From assembly GCA_019118845.1 (NCBI GenBank), contig DWYE01000033.1:3960-67959 (forward strand): a stretch of 64,000 nt of DNA. Reading direction: 5' to 3'. The DNA is from Anaeromassilibacillus stercoravium. GTDB lineage: Bacteria > Bacillota > Clostridia > Oscillospirales > Acutalibacteraceae. A program made the translations under genes and the position numbers. Positions 1-10,047 of this stretch are shown here, in pieces (positions within the stretch are counted from its first letter, which is position 1; each line of letters starts with the position of its first letter). The notes beneath the pieces are model-generated. The model saw nothing but the letters and a program-made list of their open reading frames with translations, had not been told where the DNA came from and made no database searches.

Positions 1-1
1 G

Positions 2-730
2 CCCCCTTATTCACATAGCCAAGCGGTACAAATGATCCAGGATGGGGAATGTGGCGCATTCAACCCGATGCTTTTGAAGTGCTTTATGGAAGTAGAAAAA
101 CAGCTATGTGAACAGTTTGCCTTCCATGCAGCGGAGTGCTCGGATGGCAGCCTTCCTGCATATAGAGGTGCGTATATGGAAATACAGGATAAGCACATTT
201 ATCAGGGAGGACCAAGCGGAGAAAACCGATCCCCGGAGGAGATGGCTACATACAACCTATTGGATCAACTGGGGATTTCTTATGAACGCCTGGATCACAG
301 CCCGGCAGCTACCATTGCAGATTGTGAAGAGGTCAAAGACCTTTTAGGGGTGGAAATTTGTAAAAACCTGTTTCTCTGCAACCGTCAAAAGACCCATTTC
401 TATTTGTTGGTCATGCCAGGGAATAAGGCTTTCCATACAAAGGAGCTATCTTCCCAGATTGGAAGTGCGCGCTTATCCTTTGCGGGGCCAGAGGCGCTGG
501 AGGAGATGTTGGGGGTGACGCCGGGCTCGGTAAGTATCCTTGCGTTGATGAACGACCCAGAGCATCAAGTGCAGCTCTTGGTGGACCGGGATGTAGCAGA
601 GGAACCTTTGTTCGGATGCCATCCGTGCCGCAATACGTCGAGCTTGAAAATCCGCACAAAGGACATCTTTGAGGTATTTCTTCCATATACGGGGCATTCA
701 CCGACGTTGGTAACGCTTTCGAATGAGTGA
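2..730 (+). CDS. HD-type protein C-terminus fused in frame to a ProX/YbaK-type prolyl-tRNA editing domain (5' partial)
   Basis: The frame is open from the left edge to the TGA at 728-730. Residues up to about base 110 (GECGAFNP, LLKCF) resemble the end of clostridial HD-GYP/HD-domain signalling proteins. From the ATG at 176 the sequence matches the YbaK/ProX family of about 180 residues (YNLLDQLGISYERLDHSPA near the start; LLVMPGNKAFHTKELS and LLVDRDVAEEPLFGCHPC further on), which hydrolyses mischarged prolyl-tRNA in trans. A GAGGTG lies about 6 bases before ATG 176, so a separate 184-residue ProX may also be made. No stop separates the two parts, so the sequence reads as a fusion. A palindromic terminator follows. 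Sure of the editing domain; less sure of the identity of the upstream part. Confidence 0.75.
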   Translation, partial: PPYSHSQAVQMIQDGECGAFNPMLLKCFMEVEKQLCEQFAFHAAECSDGSLPAYRGAYMEIQDKHIYQGGPSGENRSPEEMATYNLLDQLGISYERLDHSPAATIADCEEVKDLLGVEICKNLFLCNRQKTHFYLLVMPGNKAFHTKELSSQIGSARLSFAGPEALEEMLGVTPGSVSILALMNDPEHQVQLLVDRDVAEEPLFGCHPCRNTSSLKIRTKDIFEVFLPYTGHSPTLVTLSNE

Positions 731-745
731 TTGATTTTCAAATGT

Positions 746-770
746 AGGACGGGAATTCCCGTCCTTTTTC
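746..770 (+). terminator. Rho-independent terminator
   Basis: Perfect inverted repeat AGGACGGG-AATT-CCCGTCCT followed by TTTTC, directly after the ProX-domain frame. Confidence 0.85.
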
Positions 771-841
771 TTTATAGACACATAAAAAGAGATTGACGCA
801 TAGGATACCAACAGACAACCGAATGGAAGGTGGACAATGCG

Positions 842-1912
842 ATGGTGACCATCAGTCTGTGTATGATTGTGCGCAATGAGGAGGCCGTTTTGGAGAGATG
901 CCTGCATTCTGTTTGCAATGCCGTGGATGAAATCATCCTGGTGGACACCGGGTCAGAGGACCGTACCAAGGAAATCGCCCGGTCCTATACGGACCAGATC
1001 TATGACTTCGCCTGGTCGGATGATTTTGCTGCGGCGCGGAATTTTTCCTTTTCCAAAGCGACGATGGACTACTGCATGTGGATGGATGCGGATGATGTCC
1101 TATTGGAAGCGGATACGAAGGCCCTTCTGGAATTGAAGGAGACATTGGACCCATCGGTGCAGGTGGTTATGCTGCCCTATCACATCGCGTTTGATGCACA
1201 AGGAAAACCGACGTTTTCTTACTATCGGGAGCGTTTGATCCGGAATGGCCAGGGGATGCGATGGGAGGGGGCAGTCCATGAGGTCATCACGCCGGTCCAA
1301 CCGATTGCATATGGGAAGGCCGCCGTCACCCATCAGAAGATCGGTCCTGGGGACCCGGACCGCAACCTCCGGATCTACGAAAAGCAGCTTGCGTTGGGAA
1401 AAATACTTTCGCCGCGGGAGCAGTTCTATTATGGAAGGGAACTGTATGCCCATGGAAAATTTCAAGAGGCGGCAGAGATATTCCAGAACTTTTTGGATGG
1501 CGGGCGGGGATGGATAGAAAATTCTATTGATGCATGCCGGCAGTTGGCATACTGCCAATATGCGCTCGGCAATGAAAAAGACGCTTTGCGTTCCCTGCTG
1601 CGCAGCCTGGAGCTGGATGCACCCAGGGCGGAGGTATGCTGTGATATTGGCAAGCATTTTTTGGATCGGGGGCAATACCAGCAGGCGATCTTTTGGTACG
1701 AGACTGCGGCGGGCAGGACGCGGGACGATCAATCGGGGGCGTTTGTCCAGCCGGATTGCTATGATTATATCCCGTATTTGCAGCTATGTGTCTGCTACGA
1801 CCGGCTGGGGGAATTCGATATAGCCAACCAATACAATGACATGGCATGGCGTTGTAAGCCCGAATCAGAGGCTTGCAGAAACAATCATATTTATTTTATA
1901 AAAATACGATAA
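842..1912 (+). CDS. Family 2 glycosyltransferase with TPR-like C-terminus
   Basis: The N-terminal 200 residues form a GT-A fold: ISLCMIVRNEEAVLERCL opens the domain, IILVDTGSEDRT is the nucleotide-binding strand, and WMDADD carries the DxD metal-binding motif (Asp82-Asp84). The C-terminal half is helical with repeated LALGKILSPREQFYYGREL-like units typical of the TPR tail of these enzymes. It probably transfers a sugar to a cell-surface or protein acceptor; the acceptor cannot be told. GGAAGG lies about 8-11 bases before ATG 842; a GTG at 830 in the same frame is less likely because it sits on that SD. Monocistronic, between two terminators. Confidence 0.85.
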   Translation: MVTISLCMIVRNEEAVLERCLHSVCNAVDEIILVDTGSEDRTKEIARSYTDQIYDFAWSDDFAAARNFSFSKATMDYCMWMDADDVLLEADTKALLELKETLDPSVQVVMLPYHIAFDAQGKPTFSYYRERLIRNGQGMRWEGAVHEVITPVQPIAYGKAAVTHQKIGPGDPDRNLRIYEKQLALGKILSPREQFYYGRELYAHGKFQEAAEIFQNFLDGGRGWIENSIDACRQLAYCQYALGNEKDALRSLLRSLELDAPRAEVCCDIGKHFLDRGQYQQAIFWYETAAGRTRDDQSGAFVQPDCYDYIPYLQLCVCYDRLGEFDIANQYNDMAWRCKPESEACRNNHIYFIKIR

Positions 1913-1980
1913 GAATAGATATCAATCTGTATATTTATTAGCTAGTCTATAAAGTTTCTTGCCCTGTTTTATATGTAAAG

Positions 1981-2033
1981 ATCTGCCTGACGAATGCAGT
2001 CAAATATTGCATTTGTCAGGCAGATACATTTTT
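1981..2033 (+). terminator. Long stem-loop terminator
   Basis: An 18-base arm (1981-1998) pairs with 2008-2025 with a single G-U wobble and a 9-base loop, followed by ACATTTTTT. It ends the glycosyltransferase transcript. Confidence 0.85.
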
Positions 2034-2328
2034 TGAAAAAAGGAAAAAAGAAAAACAATTATTTTTTTGCACAAATAGCGAATTTTTTTACAGGATTGTG
2101 GTTTCAGCCTTGTAGTTCCTTTTGAAAAATGATACTATATACAATATCTTAGGGCGTCTATTGTAAATCATTATGCATATCCGCAGAATCTTGACCCAGA
2201 GGTCTTTTTTAAGGGATATGACACGGACGCTCTTTTTGGATTTTTATGAAGGAGGAGATGTTTTAAAAAAATTTTGGAAGCGAAGTTATGAAGAAGAGAT
2301 ACCGTAGAAAAAGGAGGTTTGTTTACAA
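2034..2328 (+). promoter_or_regulatory. Leader of the GH2 gene with candidate promoters
   Basis: This AT-rich stretch holds no gene. Two overlapping promoter candidates lie at about 2112-2152: TTGTAG-17-TACTAT and TTGAAA-17-TATCTT. A leader of roughly 170 bases follows, ending in AAGGAGG at 2311-2317 before the GTG start at 2329. Which promoter is used cannot be decided from sequence. Confidence 0.45.
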
Positions 2329-5300
2329 GTGAAACAGAGAAGAAGGCTTCTTGCGTTGCTCCTCGCAAGCACGATTGCCATGGGAAGTTTCACCGGCGCG
2401 TTGGCCCTCACTGATGAGAGCGTGAAGGACAGCACGGTCGCACAGACCCATGTGGTAGAGGATACCACGGAAATGGACCGGCAGATCCTGTTCAACGACG
2501 ACTGGAAATTCTATCTCGGAAATCCATCGGGGGCGCAGGAGAAAAATTTTGACGATTCCAGCTGGCGCAACGTCACCTTGCCGCACGACTGGAGCATTGA
2601 GCTCGATTTTACCAATGGCGCGACCACCTCGGAGATTGGGCATTTGGCCGGCGGCACCGGCTGGTATCGCAAAACGTTTACCCTCCCGCCGGAGATGGCG
2701 GACAAGCGGATCACCGTCGATTTCGGCGGCGTCTATATGGATAGCTATACATATGTCAACGGGGAATTGGTTTCCCGCCACCCATACGGCTATACGCCGT
2801 TCTCCTATGACATCACCGATCTGGTGGTCTGCGACGGCGAGACCAAGAACGTGATTGCCGTGCAGGCGGAAAACCGGATCGACAGTATGCAGGGCACGAC
2901 CAGCCGTTGGTATTCCGGCAGCGGCATCTATCGCGATGTCCACCTGACGGTCACAGAGCCGGTGCATGTGGCGCGCTATGGCACGAAGATCACCACGCCG
3001 GACCTGCAGGAGGAATACACCTCCGGCCAGGATGTTACCGTGAATGTGGCAACCCAGGTGCAGAACGATTCGGAGGATGAAGCGACGGTCACCGTCCGGA
3101 CCTCCATGGTGGGCTATGAAGACGAGAGCGTCCTCATTGACCCGGTGGAATCGGAGCCCGTTGCTGTAGCAGCCGGCGAAACTGAGACGGTGGAGCAAGT
3201 GCTCTCCGCAGCGGAACCGGAACTGTGGTCCGTGGATGACCCGAACCTCTACAGCCTGGTGACGGAAATCCTGGTGGACGGCGTTGTCACCGACCGTTAT
3301 GAAAGCCGTTTTGGGTTCCGTTGGACGGAGTTTACAGTCAACGACGGCTTCCTCCTCAACGGCGAATGGATGAAGCTCAACGGCATGTGTATGCACCACG
3401 ACCAAGGTGCGTTGGGCGCTGTGTCGAATTACCGTGCGGTTCAGAGACAGATGGAGATCCTCAAGGGCATGGGCGTCAATGCCATCCGTGTCACCCACAA
3501 CCCGGCGTCCGACGAACTGTTGCAGGTTTGCGACGAGCTGGGCTTGATGGTCATTGAGGAGGCGTTTGACTCCTGGTTCCTCGGAAAGAAGAATTACGAC
3601 TATGGCGTCCGCTTCTTTGAAGTGGAAGCGACGGACCCGACAGCAACTCCCGGCCAAACTTGGGCGGAGTTTGACCTGAAGACCATGGTCAACCGCGGAA
3701 AGAACTTCCCTTCGATCATCATGTGGTCGCTCGGAAACGAGATCTATGCGGCGGACAATGCGAGAGGCCCCGAGACCGCGCAGAAGCTGTATGATTGGGC
3801 GAAAGAGATCGACGATACCCGTCCCTGTACCATGGGTGAGGACAAGTTCCGCGAAAGGGATGCGACGGATACCACCTCCACCTATATCCAGGTAGCGAAT
3901 AAGATGGACGTCGTCGGTATGAACTACGTTGACCGCTATCCGTATAAATACGATACGCTCCGTGCAACCCATCCGGATTGGATCATTTACGATGCTGAAA
4001 GCTCCTCCGCAACCAAGAGCCGCGGTATTTATGCGCACCCGGACAGCGAGGGAGTCGGAGATTCGGGCAGCCATCCGGATTACCAGCAGTCCTCCTATGA
4101 CAACGATCATGTGGGTTGGGGCAGCACCGCGACGCAGAGCTGGACCGCAAACCGCGACCGCAAATTCATTTTGGGCGAATTTGTTTGGACCGGCTTCGAT
4201 TACATCGGCGAACCGACCCCGTGGAACCAGAATGCGTATGCGCCGCCGAAGAATTCCTACTTTGGCGTTGTGGATACTGCGGGCTTCGTAAAGGACGACT
4301 ATTATCTCTATGAGAGCCAGTGGACCTCCGTTGAGGAGAACCCCATGGTCCATATCATGCCGCACTGGAACTGGGACGACGCCTCCCTGCGCGCCCAGGT
4401 GACGGTGAACGGGCAAATCCCGGTCCGCATTTATTCCAATGCGCGCTCGGTCGAATTGTTCAAGGACGGCGAATCCCTTGGCAAGCAGACCTTTGCCACC
4501 ATCACTCCGTATCAGGATGAAAAGGGCGAGGATGTCGTCTATCAGGTGAACCCGGACAATGCGAGCAAGCTCTATCTGGAATGGCGCATTCCGTACGAGC
4601 CCGGCACCCTGAAGGCTGTGGCATACGATGAAAACGATGAAATCGTGGCGGAAGACGTTGTGACGACCGCAGGCGACCCAGCGGCGATTTCGCTCTCCGC
4701 AGACCGCCAGGTCATCGAGTCTGACGGACGCGACCTCTCTTACATCACGGTGGACGTCCTGGACGCAGACGGAAACTTTGTGCCCACGGCGGACAACCAG
4801 ATGTATTTCAACATCACCGGCGACGGCAAGATCGTCGGCGTGGACAACGGCAACTCCCCGAGCTGGGAGCGCTATAAGGACTACGACGGCGTGTGGAAGC
4901 GCAAGGCTTTCAGCGGCAAGGCGTTGGTGATTGTCCAGTCCACCAAGGAAAACGGTTCCTTCACTTTGACGGCGACAGGCGACGGCCTTGCCAGCGACTC
5001 GATCACCTGCTATACAACGGAGAATGCGGGCGAGGGCAAGGATATCCTGGGTTATGACAATCCTGGAACCGTTGTGACCAATGTCAACGAGCGGCCGGAT
5101 CTGCCGGAGACTGTTATGGCAATCTATAGCGACGGCAGCAAGGAAGAAGTCCCGGTTGTATGGGATGAGATTCCGGAAGAGCAGCTGTCACAGCCCGGCA
5201 CCATCACGGTCCGCGGCGATGTGGACGGCGCAACGGTCGAGATCACGGTCATTGTGAAGAGCGTCCTCGGCGTGCGCGATACCCGCATGGTCACCCGCAC

Positions 5301-8300
5301 CGGCACGGTTCCCACGCTTCCGGAGACGGTCAAGGTCGTGTACAGCGACGGCACCGAACAGAGCATGGCGGTTGCCTGGGAGACCATTACCGAAGAGGAA
5401 GTTGCCCAGGAGGGGACCATCACCAAGCTCGGCACCGTGGAGGACATCCCGGAGGATATGAAGGCGACTGCGTATATCCGCGTAGGGGAACAGTCGGTCC
5501 CAGGCGCGAATGTGGCCGTCCGTGCAGCAGGAGAGACGTATCCGAAGGCAAATGCTTCCTATAACGTTGGAACCGGGCATAATATGTCCGACAGCATCAA
5601 CGATGGAACCATCGCCTTTAGTCCCTCTTGGAACAACTGGCAGAATGGCGGCGTCGGCCTGGAGGATTCCTGGGTAAGCGTCGAATTTGAGGAAGCGTAC
5701 ACGATCAGCAAGGTTGGCGTGCATTTCTTCACAGACGGACAGACCAAGGAGCCGAGAGAGCTGATCGTCCAATACAGCAACGACGGCGCCGATTGGACCA
5801 ATGTAGAAAATCAGAGCAAAACCTCTGGGTTTAATGTTGCACAGGGAGATGTGAACACCGAATATTCGATCACATTTGACGCAGTGAATGCGAAGTTTAT
5901 CCGCCTGTCCATGAAGGGGCAAGTGCGCGATGCAAGCACCTTCAAGCCGGTGGGTATTTCGGAACTGAAAGTGTACTCGGATATTACAACCGCGCCAGTG
6001 CCGAGCAGTGATGCCACCTTGACGGCATTGCAGCTGAACGGCGAGGATCTGGAAGGGTTTGCACCGACCACCTATTCGTATACATATGTGCTCGGCTACA
6101 ACGATTCGATCCCGGAGATCACGGCAGTTCCCGCAGCAAATGCATCTGCGTTTGTTGTCCCGCCGCTGACCAACGACGGTTCCGCGAGCATCATTGTTTC
6201 CGCGGAAGATGGAACAACCAACCGCTACACCATCCAGTTCCAGCGCAGCGACGCGACGTTGGAGAGCGTGGTACTCTCTGCGGATAAGACGGATCTGGTG
6301 GAAAACGAGCTGGTTCCGTTCACCTTGACCGCCACCATGGAAGATGGCACGACCCTGTCCAGCGGCAGCTATACGGTGGAATACACCGTCACGGCGACCG
6401 ACGCGGAACAAAAGGGTTGGGTGAAATTCAATAACAACGGACAGATCGAAGCGCATACGGCAGGCGCCGTGGAAGCTGTGGCAGAGGTCACTTACCGCGG
6501 TAAGACGGTCGCTTCCGAGCCGTTGGCCCTGACGATTGCAGCGGCAACCGAGCCGATTGTCGTACAGTTCTATGATGCTGTTTCGGTTACGACCAAGTTG
6601 AACACCGCTCCGGTTTTGCCGGAGAAGGTTACCGCTTACGTGGCGAACAGCTTTGCACGGGAGCTTTCCGTGCAATGGGATGCGATTGATCCCAGCCAGT
6701 ACGCAGCGTATGGCCAATTTACGGTGGAGGGCACCGTCGAAGGACAGGAGCTCAAACCGACGGCCACCGTCCTTGTAAAAGACGCGATTGCGGCACAGCA
6801 GGTTTCCGCAGCTACGCCGTATGGCAATACCCCGTCGCTGCCGGAAATTGTTACGGTTTACAACAGCGATGGAACGACGAACACGGAAGTCCCGGTCACC
6901 TGGGAGCCGATGTCCGCAGACGACTTTAAGGTCGAGGAAGGAACCGTCGTGCTGGTCAACGGCGTGGCGGAATTGGACGGAACGGAATTGCCGGTTATTG
7001 CGAGCGTCCGTGTGACGAGCCAGGATGTGGTCGTCAGCAAGAACTATGCAGAGCTTCAGAACGGCTACGAGCTTCCGTTTGCCATCGCTTCTTATACCAA
7101 CGACGTCCCCGAATCGACGGACCGTGTGGATAAGCTGAACGATGGAAAGATCTCCTTTGCAACTTCGGATGCAGAGGGCAAGAACATCTGGTGCGACTGG
7201 CAGCGCAATGCTGGCGGTACGGAAAACTGGGTTGCTGTCATCATCGGCAACAGCGGGGCCGTTGTGAACCGCTTTGTGGATACCCTGAAGGTTGGCTTCT
7301 ATGACGAAGGTTCTTCCGGCGGCACGCAGAAGCCTTCCGATTACCGAGTGGAATACTATACCGGCCCGATCGACTTTACCCTGCCGGATGGCCCCACAAC
7401 CGCACTGGGCCCGAACAACCCGCGCGGCCATGTCCGCGACATGGCGGACAGCCCGCTGAACGACGACAGCAATTGGCAGGAAGTATCCTATGTGGGCGGC
7501 AAGCCCGCGGTAAAGACCGGTGAGATGATGGAAATCACCTTCGACCCGGTGGAGACCTGCATGCTGCGTGTGTACATGACCCCGACAGGGACTGCCTGCC
7601 TGGGTGTGACGGAATTGCAGTACTTCGGCAAGGATGCCGTCGCGAAGTCGGACTTTGCCGTCAATGCCATCAAGATCGACGGCGAACCGCTCGCAGACTT
7701 TGATGCGTCCAAGATGGAGTACACCGTAGAGCTCACCTCCGCGGCGGTTCCGGCCGTAACAGCAGAGGCGACCAACAATGCATCCGTTACGATTGTCCCG
7801 GCCGTCAGTGCAAACGGCACAGCGAAAGTGATTATCGCGCCGGAGGATGGCAGCGTTGCAAATACAAAGACCTATACCATCCAGTTCCACAGCGAATCTA
7901 CGGCGGACACCTATCCTGTAGTGACAGAGCCGGTGGAAGGCGCAACCGTTACGACCGACCTCCAGCAGGCGCAGGAAGGCCAGACCGTTACGGTGAACAT
8001 TGCGGACATCGCTGCGGATAAGCAGTTCCACTCCATTACGGTTGTGGATGCAGACAATAACCCTGTTGATACAACCGAAGTGGTGGCTGGCGAACAGTAT
8101 ACCTTCACCATGCCGGCTTCCGCTGTCACCGTCAAGGTGGTTTTGGAGGATAACGACCCGAATCAGGAACATCTCTTGACCGTTTCTTACTCCGGTAAGG
8201 ATGTCTCCCTGTGGGTGGACGGCGTCCAGCAGAGCTTTGCAGACAAGATCAACCAGTACCGTGTCAACCTGAAGAAGGGCGAAATCATTGCCCTGACCTT

Positions 8301-9666
8301 TAAGCCGCGCAACGAAGGCAGAGAGTTCCGCGCGATCCTCTGCAATGATGTAGCACAGGAAGTGACCAACACAACCGAGTATCTGTATACCGGCACCATG
8401 GACGGTATGGATCAGGCGTTGAGCTTCACGTTTGATATCGTCTATAAGGAGCTTCTGAAGCAAACCATCGATGCGGCCCAGCAGGAAGTGGACGCGGGCA
8501 ATACGCAGGGCCTGATCCCGGCGGTTCAGGAGGCGTTTGATACGCGCTTCCAGCGTGCAAAAGAGGTTTATGCAGATCAAGAGGCAACCCAGGCGCAGAT
8601 CGATGCGGCCCATATGGACCTCATGATGGTTCTGCACTTCCTGGACTTCAAGTCTGGCGATAAGACCTATTTGAAGGACTTGATCGACACAGCGGAAGCG
8701 CTCGATCTGGACCTGTTTGTAGAGGCAGGAAAGGCCGAATTGGAGGCAGCTCTTGCAAACGCGAAGGGCGTCTATGCGGACGAAAGCGCTTTGCAGCCGG
8801 AGGTCGACGAGGCGGCGGAAACGCTCCTCGAAGCGATGCTTGCCCTCGACCGCAAGGCGGACTTGTCGGTATTGAATACCGTCATTGCGAAGGCCGAAGA
8901 AATCCTGTTGGTCTTGGACGAGGATTACATCCCCGATGAAGAGGCGAACGAGGCATTTAAGCGTTCCCTTGCCACTGCGAAGTCCCTCACGGAAGAGAGC
9001 GGACAGAGAGTGGTTGACGAAGCGGCTGTCGATCTTTCCAATAAGATGGCGGCGCTCCGGCTGAAGGCAGATAAGTCCCTGCTGGAAGAGCTCTTAAAGG
9101 AAATGCAGGACGTTGACCCGTCCGATTATACCGCAGAGAGCTATACGCCGTTCGCTGCGGTGATCAAGAGAGCGGAAATCATGTACAACAATCCGATGCT
9201 GAGTGTGGACGACGAGCCGGAGATTCAGAGCACGGTGAATGAAGCAAGAGCTCTGTTTGCCAAGCTTGTACAGAAGAATTCCGGCAGCAGCTCCGGTGGA
9301 AGCCATTCGGGCAGCTCCAATAAGCCTTCCGGAAGCGGCACAACGGTTGCTGTGACTTCGCCGGTCATCACGGCGGCACAGAATGTCCAGACGCAGATCT
9401 ATGTTGTCTCGGATACGACATTGCCGTTTGCGATCAAGAGAGGCAGCGCCTATTGCTTCAAGATGACTGTAGTTGGCAGCACGACAGCTGTTCCCAGCTT
9501 TACCGTTGGCAATGGCGATGTGCTCAAGACGCAGTACGTTGCAAAGGTTGGCAACGACTATTACTTCCGCGTATGGGCTATTGGCACGCCGGGCAGCAGC
9601 ACAGGCGTCTATACGACCCTGCCAGGACAGAACCCGCAGCTGCACTGTGTTGTAACTGTCAAATAA
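2329..9666 (+). CDS. Secreted multidomain glycoside hydrolase family 2 (beta-galactosidase-like)
   Basis: This 2445-residue exported enzyme hydrolyses beta-galactosides or related beta-linked glycans outside the cell. Visible parts, in order: signal peptide (1 to about 33); GH2 sugar-binding, Ig-like and TIM-barrel domains (about 47-640) with acid/base Glu471 in MWSLGNEI and nucleophile Glu617 in LGEFVWTGFDYIGEP; DUF4982 and GH2 C5-like domains (to about 905); bacterial Ig-like (Big_4-type) repeats with LPETV..VYSDGT signatures; an F5/8-type C domain (about 1060-1215); cadherin-like sandwiches; a second discoidin-like domain (about 1570-1770); three or four FIVAR-type helical repeats (about 2040-2315); a Ser/Gly linker; and a C-terminal beta domain. 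There is no LPXTG motif or S-layer repeat, so attachment is unclear. The GTG start follows AAGGAGG. The substrate is inferred from family only. Confidence 0.9.
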   Translation: MKQRRRLLALLLASTIAMGSFTGALALTDESVKDSTVAQTHVVEDTTEMDRQILFNDDWKFYLGNPSGAQEKNFDDSSWRNVTLPHDWSIELDFTNGATTSEIGHLAGGTGWYRKTFTLPPEMADKRITVDFGGVYMDSYTYVNGELVSRHPYGYTPFSYDITDLVVCDGETKNVIAVQAENRIDSMQGTTSRWYSGSGIYRDVHLTVTEPVHVARYGTKITTPDLQEEYTSGQDVTVNVATQVQNDSEDEATVTVRTSMVGYEDESVLIDPVESEPVAVAAGETETVEQVLSAAEPELWSVDDPNLYSLVTEILVDGVVTDRYESRFGFRWTEFTVNDGFLLNGEWMKLNGMCMHHDQGALGAVSNYRAVQRQMEILKGMGVNAIRVTHNPASDELLQVCDELGLMVIEEAFDSWFLGKKNYDYGVRFFEVEATDPTATPGQTWAEFDLKTMVNRGKNFPSIIMWSLGNEIYAADNARGPETAQKLYDWAKEIDDTRPCTMGEDKFRERDATDTTSTYIQVANKMDVVGMNYVDRYPYKYDTLRATHPDWIIYDAESSSATKSRGIYAHPDSEGVGDSGSHPDYQQSSYDNDHVGWGSTATQSWTANRDRKFILGEFVWTGFDYIGEPTPWNQNAYAPPKNSYFGVVDTAGFVKDDYYLYESQWTSVEENPMVHIMPHWNWDDASLRAQVTVNGQIPVRIYSNARSVELFKDGESLGKQTFATITPYQDEKGEDVVYQVNPDNASKLYLEWRIPYEPGTLKAVAYDENDEIVAEDVVTTAGDPAAISLSADRQVIESDGRDLSYITVDVLDADGNFVPTADNQMYFNITGDGKIVGVDNGNSPSWERYKDYDGVWKRKAFSGKALVIVQSTKENGSFTLTATGDGLASDSITCYTTENAGEGKDILGYDNPGTVVTNVNERPDLPETVMAIYSDGSKEEVPVVWDEIPEEQLSQPGTITVRGDVDGATVEITVIVKSVLGVRDTRMVTRTGTVPTLPETVKVVYSDGTEQSMAVAWETITEEEVAQEGTITKLGTVEDIPEDMKATAYIRVGEQSVPGANVAVRAAGETYPKANASYNVGTGHNMSDSINDGTIAFSPSWNNWQNGGVGLEDSWVSVEFEEAYTISKVGVHFFTDGQTKEPRELIVQYSNDGADWTNVENQSKTSGFNVAQGDVNTEYSITFDAVNAKFIRLSMKGQVRDASTFKPVGISELKVYSDITTAPVPSSDATLTALQLNGEDLEGFAPTTYSYTYVLGYNDSIPEITAVPAANASAFVVPPLTNDGSASIIVSAEDGTTNRYTIQFQRSDATLESVVLSADKTDLVENELVPFTLTATMEDGTTLSSGSYTVEYTVTATDAEQKGWVKFNNNGQIEAHTAGAVEAVAEVTYRGKTVASEPLALTIAAATEPIVVQFYDAVSVTTKLNTAPVLPEKVTAYVANSFARELSVQWDAIDPSQYAAYGQFTVEGTVEGQELKPTATVLVKDAIAAQQVSAATPYGNTPSLPEIVTVYNSDGTTNTEVPVTWEPMSADDFKVEEGTVVLVNGVAELDGTELPVIASVRVTSQDVVVSKNYAELQNGYELPFAIASYTNDVPESTDRVDKLNDGKISFATSDAEGKNIWCDWQRNAGGTENWVAVIIGNSGAVVNRFVDTLKVGFYDEGSSGGTQKPSDYRVEYYTGPIDFTLPDGPTTALGPNNPRGHVRDMADSPLNDDSNWQEVSYVGGKPAVKTGEMMEITFDPVETCMLRVYMTPTGTACLGVTELQYFGKDAVAKSDFAVNAIKIDGEPLADFDASKMEYTVELTSAAVPAVTAEATNNASVTIVPAVSANGTAKVIIAPEDGSVANTKTYTIQFHSESTADTYPVVTEPVEGATVTTDLQQAQEGQTVTVNIADIAADKQFHSITVVDADNNPVDTTEVVAGEQYTFTMPASAVTVKVVLEDNDPNQEHLLTVSYSGKDVSLWVDGVQQSFADKINQYRVNLKKGEIIALTFKPRNEGREFRAILCNDVAQEVTNTTEYLYTGTMDGMDQALSFTFDIVYKELLKQTIDAAQQEVDAGNTQGLIPAVQEAFDTRFQRAKEVYADQEATQAQIDAAHMDLMMVLHFLDFKSGDKTYLKDLIDTAEALDLDLFVEAGKAELEAALANAKGVYADESALQPEVDEAAETLLEAMLALDRKADLSVLNTVIAKAEEILLVLDEDYIPDEEANEAFKRSLATAKSLTEESGQRVVDEAAVDLSNKMAALRLKADKSLLEELLKEMQDVDPSDYTAESYTPFAAVIKRAEIMYNNPMLSVDDEPEIQSTVNEARALFAKLVQKNSGSSSGGSHSGSSNKPSGSGTTVAVTSPVITAAQNVQTQIYVVSDTTLPFAIKRGSAYCFKMTVVGSTTAVPSFTVGNGDVLKTQYVAKVGNDYYFRVWAIGTPGSSTGVYTTLPGQNPQLHCVVTVK

Positions 9667-9715
9667 GAATCGGTTTTTTGCTCCCAATGGGTTTGTAACA
9701 TCCAATCGGGCAGCG

Positions 9716-9755
9716 GCGCCCCTGGCCAGAGGGAACTGGCCAGGGGCGCTTTTTC
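9716..9755 (+). terminator. Terminator of the GH2 gene
   Basis: GCGCCCCTGGCCAG (9716-9729) pairs perfectly with 9736-9749 around a 6-base loop, followed by TTTTTCTT. Confidence 0.9.
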
Positions 9756-9912
9756 TTGAAAATTTGTGAACTACCCGGCAATCTCCATTTGGGCAGAGCG
9801 TTAGGGGGATACCCCAAAACGATTGTGAAAACCAGAATGGAATCAAAAGGCGCAAAACGTGGGGAAGATTCGGCCTGTTTTTGTGGCTGTCAACAAGCTT
9901 GCCGCGCGTCTA

Positions 9913-9940
9913 TTGACAAATCGGCATTGTATGGTAGAAT
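9913..9940 (+). promoter_or_regulatory. Promoter of the MarR-family gene
   Basis: TTGACA (9913-9918), 16-base spacer, TAGAAT (9935-9940). It lies about 107 bases before the chosen ATG. The rest of 9756-10047 shows no credible gene. Confidence 0.65.
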
Positions 9941-10047
9941 AATACTTAAAATTTTTTAATTATATGGGATGGATGCTTGGCTACAAAAGGCTGTGGAGGA
10001 AGAATGGAATTGGACTTTTGTGCCGGAAATCCATAAGGAGAATCGCC

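Noticed and set aside
5188..8637. A very long leftward open frame inside the GH2 gene
   Set aside because: It is the antisense shadow of GC-rich, Asp/Glu/Thr-rich coding sequence; the plus-strand domains are unmistakable.
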